Source: Bacteroidales bacterium
GTDB taxonomy: Bacteria; Bacteroidota; Bacteroidia; Bacteroidales; VadinHA17
Length of the DNA: 10,691 bases
Reading direction: 5' to 3'
NCBI GenBank assembly: GCA_013314865.1
Contig: JABUEV010000048.1
Span: 1-10,691 of the forward strand
Shown: positions 1-7,848 of the stretch, piece by piece
Numbering within the stretch: the first letter of the stretch is position 1
Layout: each line of letters opens with the position of its first letter
Position numbers and translations under genes: made by a program
Notes under the pieces: model-generated
Told to the model about the DNA's origin: nothing
The model's database searches: none
Seen by the model: the letters and a program-made list of their open reading frames with translations, nothing else

Positions 1-1656
1 CCCATGGGTCTCATTAATATTTTGTCTTGCGCTTTGGCCGGCGAGCAGTTGTATGTCGTGAATCCCTTGAAGATTTAATCCATAGTTAAGAGTGTTTTCG
101 AATGTATATGCAGTTCCCTGGCTGTTCAGTGCTGAAAATGAAGAGCCTCTTCCGAACTGGTAGTTGGAGGTGCACATATAATCTTCATAAGTTCCTCTCC
201 GGTATGAATCCTGGTCAATTCCGAATACTGATCTGAAGCGCAGTCCTTTGATTATTTCCCAGTCGAGGAACAGATTTCCGAAAAGCCGGTTGCTGAGAGT
301 ATTGTTTTTATAATATCCTTCCACTTCATTCAGAAGAGGATTTGTATGGCTGATGGCTAGTTCAGACGGGCGGTCCAGGATGGTTCCGTCTGACAGATAA
401 GGCTGTGCCATCGAATGCATTTTTATCAGCTGTGAATAGATATTATCTCCTCTTCTGTCCCAGTCGCGATAGGTATACTGCAGATTTGCTCCGACCTGAA
501 GATTGCGGGTAATTTTGTGATCGACGTTTATCCTGCCGTTATACCTGTCAAGAGCGTCATTTTTAAGAAGACCGTTTTCATTCATGTAACCTAATGAAAT
601 CACAAAGGATGTTTTTGCATCACCTCCCGAGAGGGAAATTTCATAATTCTGGGTTATGCTGTTACGCAGGATCATGTCAAACCAGTCCACTCCGCCTTCC
701 TTGTAAAGCTGATAAACAGATTTTTCGTAGGGTGCACTTATTACATTTGAAAGTACTGTTTCAGGAGAATAGTCACTCAGGTTAGTTGATCCCCATGCTC
801 CTGTTGCTTTTTCAGCATTATAGCGCTGTCTTTCAGCAATAAGAAGATAATCCTGTTCCACACTCATCAGTTTGGGGAGGTTTGCAGGACTATTGAATGA
901 AAGGTAGGAGTTAACGGATATTTTTGATTTCGCACTGGCACCTCCGGCAAGTCCTTTTTTTGTTGTTATAATTATCACTCCATTTGCACCTCTGGTTCCA
1001 TAGATGGCAGTCGATGATGCATCCTTCAGGACTTCAATTGATGCAATGTCGGAGGCATTCAGATCTATTGTCGAGCCATATTCAATACCATCGACCAGAA
1101 ACAACGGAGTGTTTGATGCATTTATTGACCTGTTGCCCCGCAGGTTTACTGTAAGTCCTCCGCCTGATTCACCGCTGTTTTTGACAATATCCAGTCCGGA
1201 AATCTTTCCCTGCATCGACTGAATTGCATTGTTTGATGCGGTCTTAACTATTTCGGCAGGCTTGATGGATGCCACTGAACCTGTAAGGTCTCTCTTTCTT
1301 ACTGTGCCATAGCCTACAACAACCAGTTCATTAAGACCCACATACTCTTCCTGAAGAATCACATTTATGGTGCTGTTATTACCAACCGGCACCTGCTGTC
1401 TGGCATAACCTATGAATGAGAACTCAAGTACTGCTGATGCAGGATTGCTTACAACGATGCTGTAATTTCCTGCATTATCAGCCTGGACACCGGTCGTTGT
1501 ACCGGAAACAACGATATTTGTTCCTGGCAGTGGATTTCCATTATTGTCAGTCACTTTGCCAGTAACGGTCCTTGTCTCCTGCCCCGAAGCTGACACTGCA
1601 TAAAATATCAGAGTCAGAAGGCAGGTCAGGGTACGGATTAACAGATTTCTGTTCAT
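1..1656 (-). CDS. SusC/RagA-family TonB-dependent outer-membrane receptor, N-terminal part (3' end beyond the left edge)
   Basis: The frame is open for 552 codons from the ATG at 1656-1654 to base 1 with no stop, so the C-terminus is missing; family members usually have about 1000 residues, so roughly half is visible. Seen in order: a signal peptide (about residues 1-25, ending in SASGQ), a carboxypeptidase-D regulatory-like domain (about 31-103, with TVTGKVTDNNGNPLPGTNIV), the conserved LNELVVVGYG segment at 108-117, and the plug domain with LKDASSTAIYG from 210 followed by GVIIITTKKG. The later residues resemble the start of the beta-barrel. By family knowledge such proteins import oligosaccharides across the outer membrane using TonB energy, capped by a SusD-like lipoprotein; that partner would lie off the left edge. 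The start has no Shine-Dalgarno site, common in Bacteroidota. The gene lies 22 bases downstream of the GH28 gene on the same strand, so it is probably in one operon with it. The substrate is inferred only from the neighbours. Confidence 0.95.
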   Translation of the reverse strand, partial: MNRNLLIRTLTCLLTLIFYAVSASGQETRTVTGKVTDNNGNPLPGTNIVVSGTTTGVQADNAGNYSIVVSNPASAVLEFSFIGYARQQVPVGNNSTINVILQEEYVGLNELVVVGYGTVRKRDLTGSVASIKPAEIVKTASNNAIQSMQGKISGLDIVKNSGESGGGLTVNLRGNRSINASNTPLFLVDGIEYGSTIDLNASDIASIEVLKDASSTAIYGTRGANGVIIITTKKGLAGGASAKSKISVNSYLSFNSPANLPKLMSVEQDYLLIAERQRYNAEKATGAWGSTNLSDYSPETVLSNVISAPYEKSVYQLYKEGGVDWFDMILRNSITQNYEISLSGGDAKTSFVISLGYMNENGLLKNDALDRYNGRINVDHKITRNLQVGANLQYTYRDWDRRGDNIYSQLIKMHSMAQPYLSDGTILDRPSELAISHTNPLLNEVEGYYKNNTLSNRLFGNLFLDWEIIKGLRFRSVFGIDQDSYRRGTYEDYMCTSNYQFGRGSSFSALNSQGTAYTFENTLNYGLNLQGIHDIQLLAGQSARQNINETHG

Positions 1657-1678
1657 AGCGTATAATGATTTGGTTAGT

Positions 1679-3250
1679 TTAATTTTTGGTTACATTATTG
1701 TTCGATATAATATTTTTACCCTTCCCGGCATACAGTCCACCCGTTGAAGGCAGAAGGTTATTCAGTATATAAATATTTCTGCAGGTTTCGTCTTCATCAA
1801 CATACAGGCTGACAGGGTTTATCTGAAAACAGTTGGAAACAATTATGTTTTCACAATTAATCAGTTTTAAGGCAGGTTCATTTACGGGTAATGCATTGAC
1901 GGAAACCATATCCCATGTAATATCGCCTGAATCTTTGGCTTCTAGAGCTTTTCCCTGCTTCAGTGTCATTCTGACATCATGAAATCTTATTCCTCTTGAG
2001 TTTTCCAGGAGTATGCCGTTGTCAGTTGAGGATTCAATATCACTGAAGGATATATCTGTGACATTTTGTTCCTCAAGTCCGTAAACTGCCACTGGTCTGT
2101 CAGCGCCCCGGATACTGACATTTGAAATGCAGATATTTTTTACAGCAGGTGTTCTTTCAGACAGAGGTTCAGGTTTAGAAGGCTGATAGCGAAGCGTAAT
2201 AAGAACTCCTTCGTTTATCATGTTATACATTGCAATATTTGAGACCCTTACATCTTCCACCACACCTCCCCTGCCGCGCATGGTTTTGATCCTGATTCCC
2301 CTGTCAGTTCCCTCAAAGACACAATTTGAAATAGTTATTCTCCTGACGCCACCGCTCATCTCGCTTCCGATTACCACAGCACCGTGACCTTTAAGCATAG
2401 TACAGTTGGTTATTGTAACATTCTCAGTAGGTACTCCAGCTTTACGGCCGTCTTCATCACGTCCCGACTTAATCACAATACAATCATCTCCGACACTTAT
2501 ATGGCAGTTTGAAATATGCACATTTCTGCATGAGGAGGGATCTATGCCGTCAGTATTAGGCGAGTCTTCAGGATTCTCGATAGTTATTCCGCTGATAGTA
2601 ATGTTTTCAGAAAACGCCGGCATGATTGTCCAGAATGGAGGATTTGAAAAACTTACGTCTTCAATAAGTACGTTTCTGCATTCATAAGTGGTGATCATCG
2701 GCGGCCTCAAAAAGTTATTCTTCGATCTGATGTATTCATTCCACGCAAGCAGTTCAGCATTTTCTCTTTTAAATATCTCCTGCCATTTACTGTCCACCGT
2801 TTGATTTGATGCAATACTCCGCATAAAATCCCACCATTTCCTGCCCATACCGTCAAAATGACCATCTCCGCGTATGGCTATGTTTTCACACCGGTAGGCG
2901 TATATCTGGGATTTAAAGTTTTTAACCCTTACATCTTCCCATCTCGACTGAACCATAGGAAGATAATCGTCAAAATCATCAGAAAAACGTATAACTGTAC
3001 CGGCATCCAGGTATAGGGTAATATTACTCTTCATTATAATAGGTCCGGTATAAAATATACCGGCCGGGAAATAGAGTGTACCACCTCCTTTCAAAGCCAT
3101 ACTGTCAATCAGTGAATTAATTATTCCGGTGCATTTATACTTTCCTGTCGGGTCAGCACCGTGGTCCAGCACATTAGTCCAGACATCACGTGACAAACTC
3201 AAAATTGTATTTAAACAAAACAAGAGTGTAATGGCCAGGTTCCTTTTCAT
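1679..3250 (-). CDS. Secreted glycoside hydrolase family 28 (polygalacturonase-like), complete
   Basis: A 523-residue protein with a hydrophobic signal peptide (about residues 1-20) and no lipobox cysteine at the expected cleavage point, so probably periplasmic. An N-terminal pectate-lyase-like opening (DVWTNVLDHGADPTGK) leads into a right-handed beta-helix built from repeated NVxIxNC-like rungs. The GH28 catalytic set is intact: NTD with Asp234, GDD with Asp255 and Asp256, GHG with His289, and RIK with Arg320 and Lys322. The 21-residue step from the first to the second acidic site is the same as in fungal polygalacturonases. The family hydrolyses alpha-galacturonosyl linkages of homogalacturonan, rhamnogalacturonan or xylogalacturonan by inversion. 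The SPNTDGIDP form and the length suggest to me an exo-acting bacterial type, but the exact specificity cannot be read from sequence. The ATG follows an A-rich stretch without a Shine-Dalgarno site. It is the first gene of the leftward unit and the likely target of the divergent HTCS. Confidence 0.93.
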   Translation of the reverse strand: MKRNLAITLLFCLNTILSLSRDVWTNVLDHGADPTGKYKCTGIINSLIDSMALKGGGTLYFPAGIFYTGPIIMKSNITLYLDAGTVIRFSDDFDDYLPMVQSRWEDVRVKNFKSQIYAYRCENIAIRGDGHFDGMGRKWWDFMRSIASNQTVDSKWQEIFKRENAELLAWNEYIRSKNNFLRPPMITTYECRNVLIEDVSFSNPPFWTIMPAFSENITISGITIENPEDSPNTDGIDPSSCRNVHISNCHISVGDDCIVIKSGRDEDGRKAGVPTENVTITNCTMLKGHGAVVIGSEMSGGVRRITISNCVFEGTDRGIRIKTMRGRGGVVEDVRVSNIAMYNMINEGVLITLRYQPSKPEPLSERTPAVKNICISNVSIRGADRPVAVYGLEEQNVTDISFSDIESSTDNGILLENSRGIRFHDVRMTLKQGKALEAKDSGDITWDMVSVNALPVNEPALKLINCENIIVSNCFQINPVSLYVDEDETCRNIYILNNLLPSTGGLYAGKGKNIISNNNVTKN

Positions 3251-3411
3251 AACTTTTTCTTTATGAATTTAAGCAAGCCTTTCACCGGATAAGATTTTAA
3301 GTTGTTATATCTTACAGTTCCGGGATGAATCAAGCTAATTTATGAAACAATCAAAAAAACAATATCAGACAAATTATCCGATTAAGGGAGACATTCCATC
3401 ACAGTTTATGC

Positions 3412-3419
3412 TAACTTTG
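3412..3419 (+). promoter_or_regulatory. Candidate Bacteroidota -7 promoter element (TAACTTTG) for the HTCS gene
   Basis: TAACTTTG matches the Bacteroidota primary sigma -7 consensus TAnnTTTG at every fixed position and points towards the HTCS gene. It would give a very short leader of about 10 bases before the start codon. No TTTG -33 element is visible at the usual 19-21 base spacing, which weakens the call. Confidence 0.45.
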
Positions 3420-3426
3420 ATGGAGT

Positions 3427-3433
3427 AAAGGAG
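3427..3433 (+). promoter_or_regulatory. Shine-Dalgarno site AAAGGAG of the HTCS gene
   Basis: A purine-rich AAAGGAG stands before two adjacent in-frame ATG codons at 3436 and 3439. It is 2 bases from the first ATG and 5 from the second, so the second (MKFGK...) has the more usual spacing and may be the true start. No other complete gene start in the window has such a site. Confidence 0.55.
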
Positions 3434-3435
3434 CA

Positions 3436-6400
3436 ATGATGAAATTCGGGAAAGCAGTAATCGTATTACTTTTTACACTTTTAATTATTCCGGATTCGGA
3501 GGGACAGAATATTTTCAGGTTTGTCCATATGGGTTCCGAGGAAGGTCTGTCACAAAACACTGCTTTCAGCATATTGTTTGACAGCAAAGGATTTATGTGG
3601 GTCGGAACAATGAACGGATTGAACCGTTATGACGGTTATGAATTTAAAATTTACAGAAGCAGTGGCGGAAATCCTGAAAGTTTTACCAACAACAGGGTAG
3701 TAAGGCTATGGGAAGACAAAAGAGGATTTATCTGGCTTGAGACTTATGACGGATACTATCATTTTTTCAACCCGGAGACGGAAATCTTTACATCACTGCC
3801 CCGGTATGAAGGCAATGTTGTGAAAAATATAACAATGCACAGCTTTCTTCAGTATTCGGATGATATTATCCTGGTAGGATCTACTATTGAAGGTCTCTTC
3901 ATACTAACCTACAATCCCGAAGAAAATTCTTATTCAATAAATCAGTACACTGAAGAAAAAGAAGGATCAGTTAACAGTGACAATATTAAATTCCTGCACT
4001 CTGACAGGAACGGGAATATCTGGATTGGAACATCCCGGGGTCTCAACCGTATTTTGTCAAAAGACTTACAGGGCAAGGATATTAAAATCCAGGAATTTTC
4101 AAATAAAGGTTGTTTTAATTCTGTATGTGAGACAGAAAACCAGCTTTGGTTTGGAACTGAAAAGAATGGAATCAGCATTTACGAAAAAGCATCAGGTTCA
4201 ATCCGTGAATTGAATACGTCAAATACATCCGGACTTGTTTCAGATAACATAACCAGACTTTATTTCAGCAGAAGCAGTGGCAGGATACTTGTATGCTTTG
4301 ATAATAAGGGTATTGAGCTAACCGACACCACAGGTACTGAATGGCTTCCGGTTCAATTCCATGGCAGGAATGTTGGCCTGATTTATGAGGATCGTTCCGG
4401 ACAAATATGGCTTGCATCCACTGACTTTGGAATTACCAGGTTAAATCCTGAAAATGTACAAACCAGGTATTATGTGCTTACGCCTGAGGAAATAAAGCCC
4501 CTTACTGACCTTGAAAGACCTCAGTTTTATGAGGACAGGAATGACAATCTATGGATCGGCCTCCACGGTGCAGGACTGGCACTTTACAACCGCGGATCTG
4601 ACATATTCGAATTCTTCAGGAATGAGCCTGGCAACCCAAATACCATTTCTTCAAATTTTATTCATTGCATAACTGAAGACAAGTCGGGCCAGTTATGGCT
4701 TGGCACAGGACAGGTTCTGGGCGGGATAGAAAAAGTGATCGTAAGAAACAATGCCCTTGAACATTATCTCCCGGTTGAAAAACCTGCCGACATACTTGAC
4801 AATGTTGCCCGTGCGGTGCTCGAAGATAAAAACGGCAACCTCTGGGTAGCTACAAAAGCCGGGAGGCTTCATATTTACGACAGTACACTGAAACAGGCTG
4901 ATACTTTTACTTTCCTCCCCGGATTAAAGGAAGAATCAGTACGTAATACAACATATTCCCTATTCTGCGACAGCAAAGGATATATCTGGATCGGATCAAA
5001 AGGACACGGATTATCAGTTAGCAAAAAGCCACTGCCCGCAGATATCAGGGACTACAGGAAAATGCATTTCAGGAGATTTGAATACAAAGAAGACAATGAA
5101 GCCAGCCTCGGTAATAATAACATTTATTCTATATGCGAAGACACTCAAAACAATATCTGGGTGGGCACCTACGGGAACGGCATAACAATTATAAGCAATC
5201 CGCACGGAGATAACCCTATGTTTACCAGGATAAACCAGGAAAACAGCAATCTTTCAAGTAATCTTATCAGGCACCTTCTTATCGACAGGAAAGGCAATCT
5301 TTGGGTGGCCACCACATTTGGACTGAATCTCCTTACAAAGAAGAACATTGAGAACAAAGAGTACAACTTCAGGCTGTTCATCAGAAATCCATTCAATGAA
5401 AAAAGTCTTTCATATAACGACATAATACATATATATGAAGACACCTTCGGAAGGCTCTGGTTCGGCACCTTTGGAGGAGGTGTTGATATGCTTGAGCCAG
5501 ATAATTTGGAAAATCCTGTCTTTAAACACTATACTTTTGAAATTGATCCTGGGCTGGCAATAATATTCGGTATAGTTGAAGACAAAAAAGGACATATCTG
5601 GCTCAGTTCTGAAAACGGTCTGATAAGTCTTGACCCTTCTGACGGAACCGCGGAAATATTAAATACCCTAAGCGGACTCGGATTCAACAGTTTTTCTGAA
5701 AATACCTGCTTTGTTCGAAGAGATGGCTCGCTGGTTTTTGGAGGTAACATGGGATTTGAAGTCATAAGGCCAGACAAATTAAACCCTGGAAAGCCTGATT
5801 TGAGGGTTGAGCTGACAAAACTTATGCTCTTTAACAAAGAGGTGCCAATAAATCAGAAAGGGTCTCCCCTTCAGAAAAACATCTCATTCCTTGAAGAACT
5901 GTCTCTTAAATACTCCCAGTCGAGTTTCAGTATAGATTTCTCAGCACTTGATTTTCTCGATCCTGAAAATATACAATACTCCTACAGGCTGGATAACTTT
6001 GAAAATAGCTGGAATAATGTCGGCAACCAGCATCGTGCTGCCTATACAAACCTTCCGCCAGGAAATTATGTCTTCAGGGTAAAATCAATCAGACCCGGAG
6101 TAAATGCCTCATCTCCTGAACGAATACTTAAAATAAAAATCCACCCGCCATGGTGGAAAACCAGACTGGCCTATTTTATTTATCTCCTGCTTATAACTTC
6201 CATTGCCGCAATTATCTACAAAGCAGTAACACGTATAAACAGGTACAAAAATGAGCTTGCGATAGAAAAGAAAGTCAATGACCTGAAACTGCAGTTTTTT
6301 ACCAATATCTCTCATGAAATAAGAACTCCTCTTACATTAATTATAGGACCACTTGAAGATTTGCTTGCAGACAAAAATATTTCACCGGAAAGACGGCTTC

Positions 6401-7848
6401 AGATGGAAATTATGCTGAAAAATGCAAAAAGGATGAACCATCTGATAACACAACTGCTCGATTTTCGAAAAGTTCAGAACAACCGAATGGTGTTGAAGGT
6501 GAAAGAGCTGGATATTGTAAAGTTCACCAGGGAGATCTATGATACATTTCTTCCTTTAGCAAAGCACAAAGGAATATATTTCAACTTCAGATCAGATTTT
6601 GAGTCCTTTAGCCTTTTTGGTGATCCTAACAAGCTGGATACTATCATTTACAATATTATCTCAAATGCAATTAAGTTTACACCAACAGGAAAAACTGTGA
6701 CTGTGAGCATAGAGGAGCCTGAGAAAAAAGAATTTTTGGATATTGCAGTAACTGACGAAGGACCTGGCATTCCCCAGAAGAATCTGGCTGATATTTTCAC
6801 CCGATATACCATACTCAGCAATAAAGAACTTGCAGGCACGGGCATCGGTCTTTCTTTATCATGGGAACTTGCCAGACTGCACAGGGGAGACATTCTCATT
6901 TCTTCTGCTGTGGGAAAGGGCAGTACTTTCAGAATCAGACTGTTAAAAGGGAAAGATCATTTTATTGAGAATTTAGATCAGGAGAGTGACTCACTGCCGA
7001 TAGTTGAGCCTGCAGAAAATTTACTGTCGCTTACAGAGGAACAGAAAGAATATGAAGAGCATCTAAAATTCACTGATCAGACAGACAAACATATAATGCT
7101 GATAGTTGAGGACAATCATGAAATCCTGAATTATATAATTCAGTCTCTTAAGTCGAGGTTTGTATGTATCGGAGCAAGAGACGGCAAAGAAGGTCTTCAT
7201 CTTGCAAAAACCATGAACCCTGATATTATTATCACCGACATAAGAATGCCTGAAATGGACGGACTGGCAATGACAAGAATGCTCAAGGAGGATTTCAACA
7301 CCAGTCATATCCCTGTTATCATGCTTACATCCAAATCTGACTTAAAGGACCAGATTGAAGGCATTGAATGCGGAGCTGAAGCATATATTACAAAGCCTTT
7401 CAGCATGGAATATTTGAAGACCGTGGCAGGAAATCTCCTGAACCAGAGAAACAAGGTGATTGCACGCTATGTCTATAACAGAACCAATGGTTCGGAAGAA
7501 TTGAAAGTATGTTCTAAAGATCAGGAATTTCTTGAAAAAGCAGTTTCCTACATAAAAGAAAACTATTCTGCTGATTTTTCAATTGACAGTCTGGCTGAAG
7601 TCTGTAATGTCAGCCGAACGGTGCTGTATAATAAGATCAAAGGCCTGACAGGATCAAGTCCGCTTGAATTTGTGCGGAAGATGAAGCTGAACATAGCGGT
7701 CCAGCTTCTTGACAGCGGATACAATGTGTCAGAAGCTGCATATAAGACCGGTTTTTCGGATGTGAAATATTTCAGCCGACTTTTTAAAGCTCAATTTGGC
7801 TATTCACCCAGCAGACGGAAGTCAGACTCGGTTACTCCATCGTCTTGA
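3436..7848 (+). CDS. Hybrid two-component system (HTCS) sensor-regulator with AraC-type DNA-binding domain, complete
   Basis: A 1470-residue single-protein sensor, kinase and transcription factor of the PUL-regulating type. Domains in order: signal peptide (1-23); about 14 clear and two degenerate Reg_prop propeller repeats (about 49-779); Y_Y_Y domain (about 828-903); membrane helix (about 911-928); HisKA with phospho-accepting His960 in FFTNISHEIRTPLTLI; HATPase with N box at Asn1073/Asn1077, DEGPGIP at 1107-1113 and GTGIGL at 1134-1139; receiver with acidic pair Glu1225/Asp1226, phospho-acceptor Asp1268, Thr1298 and Lys1320; and a C-terminal AraC-type double HTH (about 1368-1465). All catalytic residues are present, so it should be active. 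In this family the periplasmic propellers bind a specific oligosaccharide and the HTH activates the adjacent PUL; here the divergent GH28-susC unit is the obvious target, suggesting a pectic ligand (inference). The region after the F box (IFTRYTILSNKEL) is shorter than in many kinases. The last 17 bases overlap the GH35 gene tail to tail. The second ATG at 3439 may be the real start. Confidence 0.96.
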   Translation: MMKFGKAVIVLLFTLLIIPDSEGQNIFRFVHMGSEEGLSQNTAFSILFDSKGFMWVGTMNGLNRYDGYEFKIYRSSGGNPESFTNNRVVRLWEDKRGFIWLETYDGYYHFFNPETEIFTSLPRYEGNVVKNITMHSFLQYSDDIILVGSTIEGLFILTYNPEENSYSINQYTEEKEGSVNSDNIKFLHSDRNGNIWIGTSRGLNRILSKDLQGKDIKIQEFSNKGCFNSVCETENQLWFGTEKNGISIYEKASGSIRELNTSNTSGLVSDNITRLYFSRSSGRILVCFDNKGIELTDTTGTEWLPVQFHGRNVGLIYEDRSGQIWLASTDFGITRLNPENVQTRYYVLTPEEIKPLTDLERPQFYEDRNDNLWIGLHGAGLALYNRGSDIFEFFRNEPGNPNTISSNFIHCITEDKSGQLWLGTGQVLGGIEKVIVRNNALEHYLPVEKPADILDNVARAVLEDKNGNLWVATKAGRLHIYDSTLKQADTFTFLPGLKEESVRNTTYSLFCDSKGYIWIGSKGHGLSVSKKPLPADIRDYRKMHFRRFEYKEDNEASLGNNNIYSICEDTQNNIWVGTYGNGITIISNPHGDNPMFTRINQENSNLSSNLIRHLLIDRKGNLWVATTFGLNLLTKKNIENKEYNFRLFIRNPFNEKSLSYNDIIHIYEDTFGRLWFGTFGGGVDMLEPDNLENPVFKHYTFEIDPGLAIIFGIVEDKKGHIWLSSENGLISLDPSDGTAEILNTLSGLGFNSFSENTCFVRRDGSLVFGGNMGFEVIRPDKLNPGKPDLRVELTKLMLFNKEVPINQKGSPLQKNISFLEELSLKYSQSSFSIDFSALDFLDPENIQYSYRLDNFENSWNNVGNQHRAAYTNLPPGNYVFRVKSIRPGVNASSPERILKIKIHPPWWKTRLAYFIYLLLITSIAAIIYKAVTRINRYKNELAIEKKVNDLKLQFFTNISHEIRTPLTLIIGPLEDLLADKNISPERRLQMEIMLKNAKRMNHLITQLLDFRKVQNNRMVLKVKELDIVKFTREIYDTFLPLAKHKGIYFNFRSDFESFSLFGDPNKLDTIIYNIISNAIKFTPTGKTVTVSIEEPEKKEFLDIAVTDEGPGIPQKNLADIFTRYTILSNKELAGTGIGLSLSWELARLHRGDILISSAVGKGSTFRIRLLKGKDHFIENLDQESDSLPIVEPAENLLSLTEEQKEYEEHLKFTDQTDKHIMLIVEDNHEILNYIIQSLKSRFVCIGARDGKEGLHLAKTMNPDIIITDIRMPEMDGLAMTRMLKEDFNTSHIPVIMLTSKSDLKDQIEGIECGAEAYITKPFSMEYLKTVAGNLLNQRNKVIARYVYNRTNGSEELKVCSKDQEFLEKAVSYIKENYSADFSIDSLAEVCNVSRTVLYNKIKGLTGSSPLEFVRKMKLNIAVQLLDSGYNVSEAAYKTGFSDVKYFSRLFKAQFGYSPSRRKSDSVTPSS
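3580..5772 (+). repeat. Coding repeat array: Reg_prop beta-propeller blades of the HTCS sensor
   Basis: Within the HTCS the motif D-x-x-G-x-(I/L)-W-(I/V/L)-G-T-x-x-G-(L/I) recurs about every 45-50 residues. Clear copies include DSKGFMWVGTMNGLNRYDG, DRNGNIWIGTSRGLNRI, DRSGQIWLAS, DKNGNLWVAT, DSKGYIWIGS, DRKGNLWVAT and DTFGRLWFGTFGGGVDML. Two expected positions (IILVGSTIEGLFIL and RILVCFDNKGIEL) are degenerate. Known HTCS sensors fold this region into two seven-bladed propellers that hold the ligand. The repetition is at protein level and the DNA copies are diverged, so it is not a DNA-level tandem repeat. Confidence 0.85.
7832..7848. other. 17-base tail-to-tail overlap of the HTCS and GH35 genes
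   Basis: The HTCS stop TGA is at 7846-7848 on the plus strand and the GH35 stop TAA is the complement of 7832-7834, so the last codons of both genes share 17 bases in antiparallel frames. No intergenic bases are left and no hairpin followed by a T-run is visible around it, so any terminator must lie inside the opposing gene or be Rho-dependent. Confidence 0.9.

Larger units (their letters stand above)
3251..3435. promoter_or_regulatory. Divergent intergenic region between GH28 and HTCS
   Basis: These 185 A+T-rich bases are the only sizeable non-coding DNA in the window and must hold the promoters of both the leftward GH28-susC unit and the rightward HTCS gene, unless either is read from elsewhere. 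A perfect Bacteroidota -7 element lies near the HTCS end. I found no perfect TAnnTTTG on the minus strand for GH28; near matches one base short (ATAATTTG and TTAGCTTG, read on the minus strand) are too weak to call. The HTCS operator is expected here, but I see no convincing direct repeat. No RNA structure or small ORF is evident. Confidence 0.7.

Noticed and set aside
594..1222. Short plus-strand open frames (63 and 72 codons) within the SusC region.
   Set aside because: Both are antisense to conserved SusC plug and barrel sequence and show no protein-like features.
3370..3377. Minus-strand ATAATTTG as a GH28 -7 promoter element.
   Set aside because: It misses the TAnnTTTG spacing by one base and has no TTTG element at a suitable distance upstream.
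3286..3380. Inverted 7-base pair CGGATAA (3286-3292) and TTATCCG (3374-3380) in the divergent intergenic region, possibly an operator or hairpin.
   Set aside because: The arms do not extend beyond 7 bases, are 81 bases apart, and about one such pair is expected by chance in 185 bases; HTCS operators are also usually direct repeats.
5014..5837. Several minus-strand open frames of 61-102 codons within the HTCS propeller region.
   Set aside because: They are antisense to continuous, repeat-bearing HTCS coding sequence and overlap one another in different frames, as expected for shadows.
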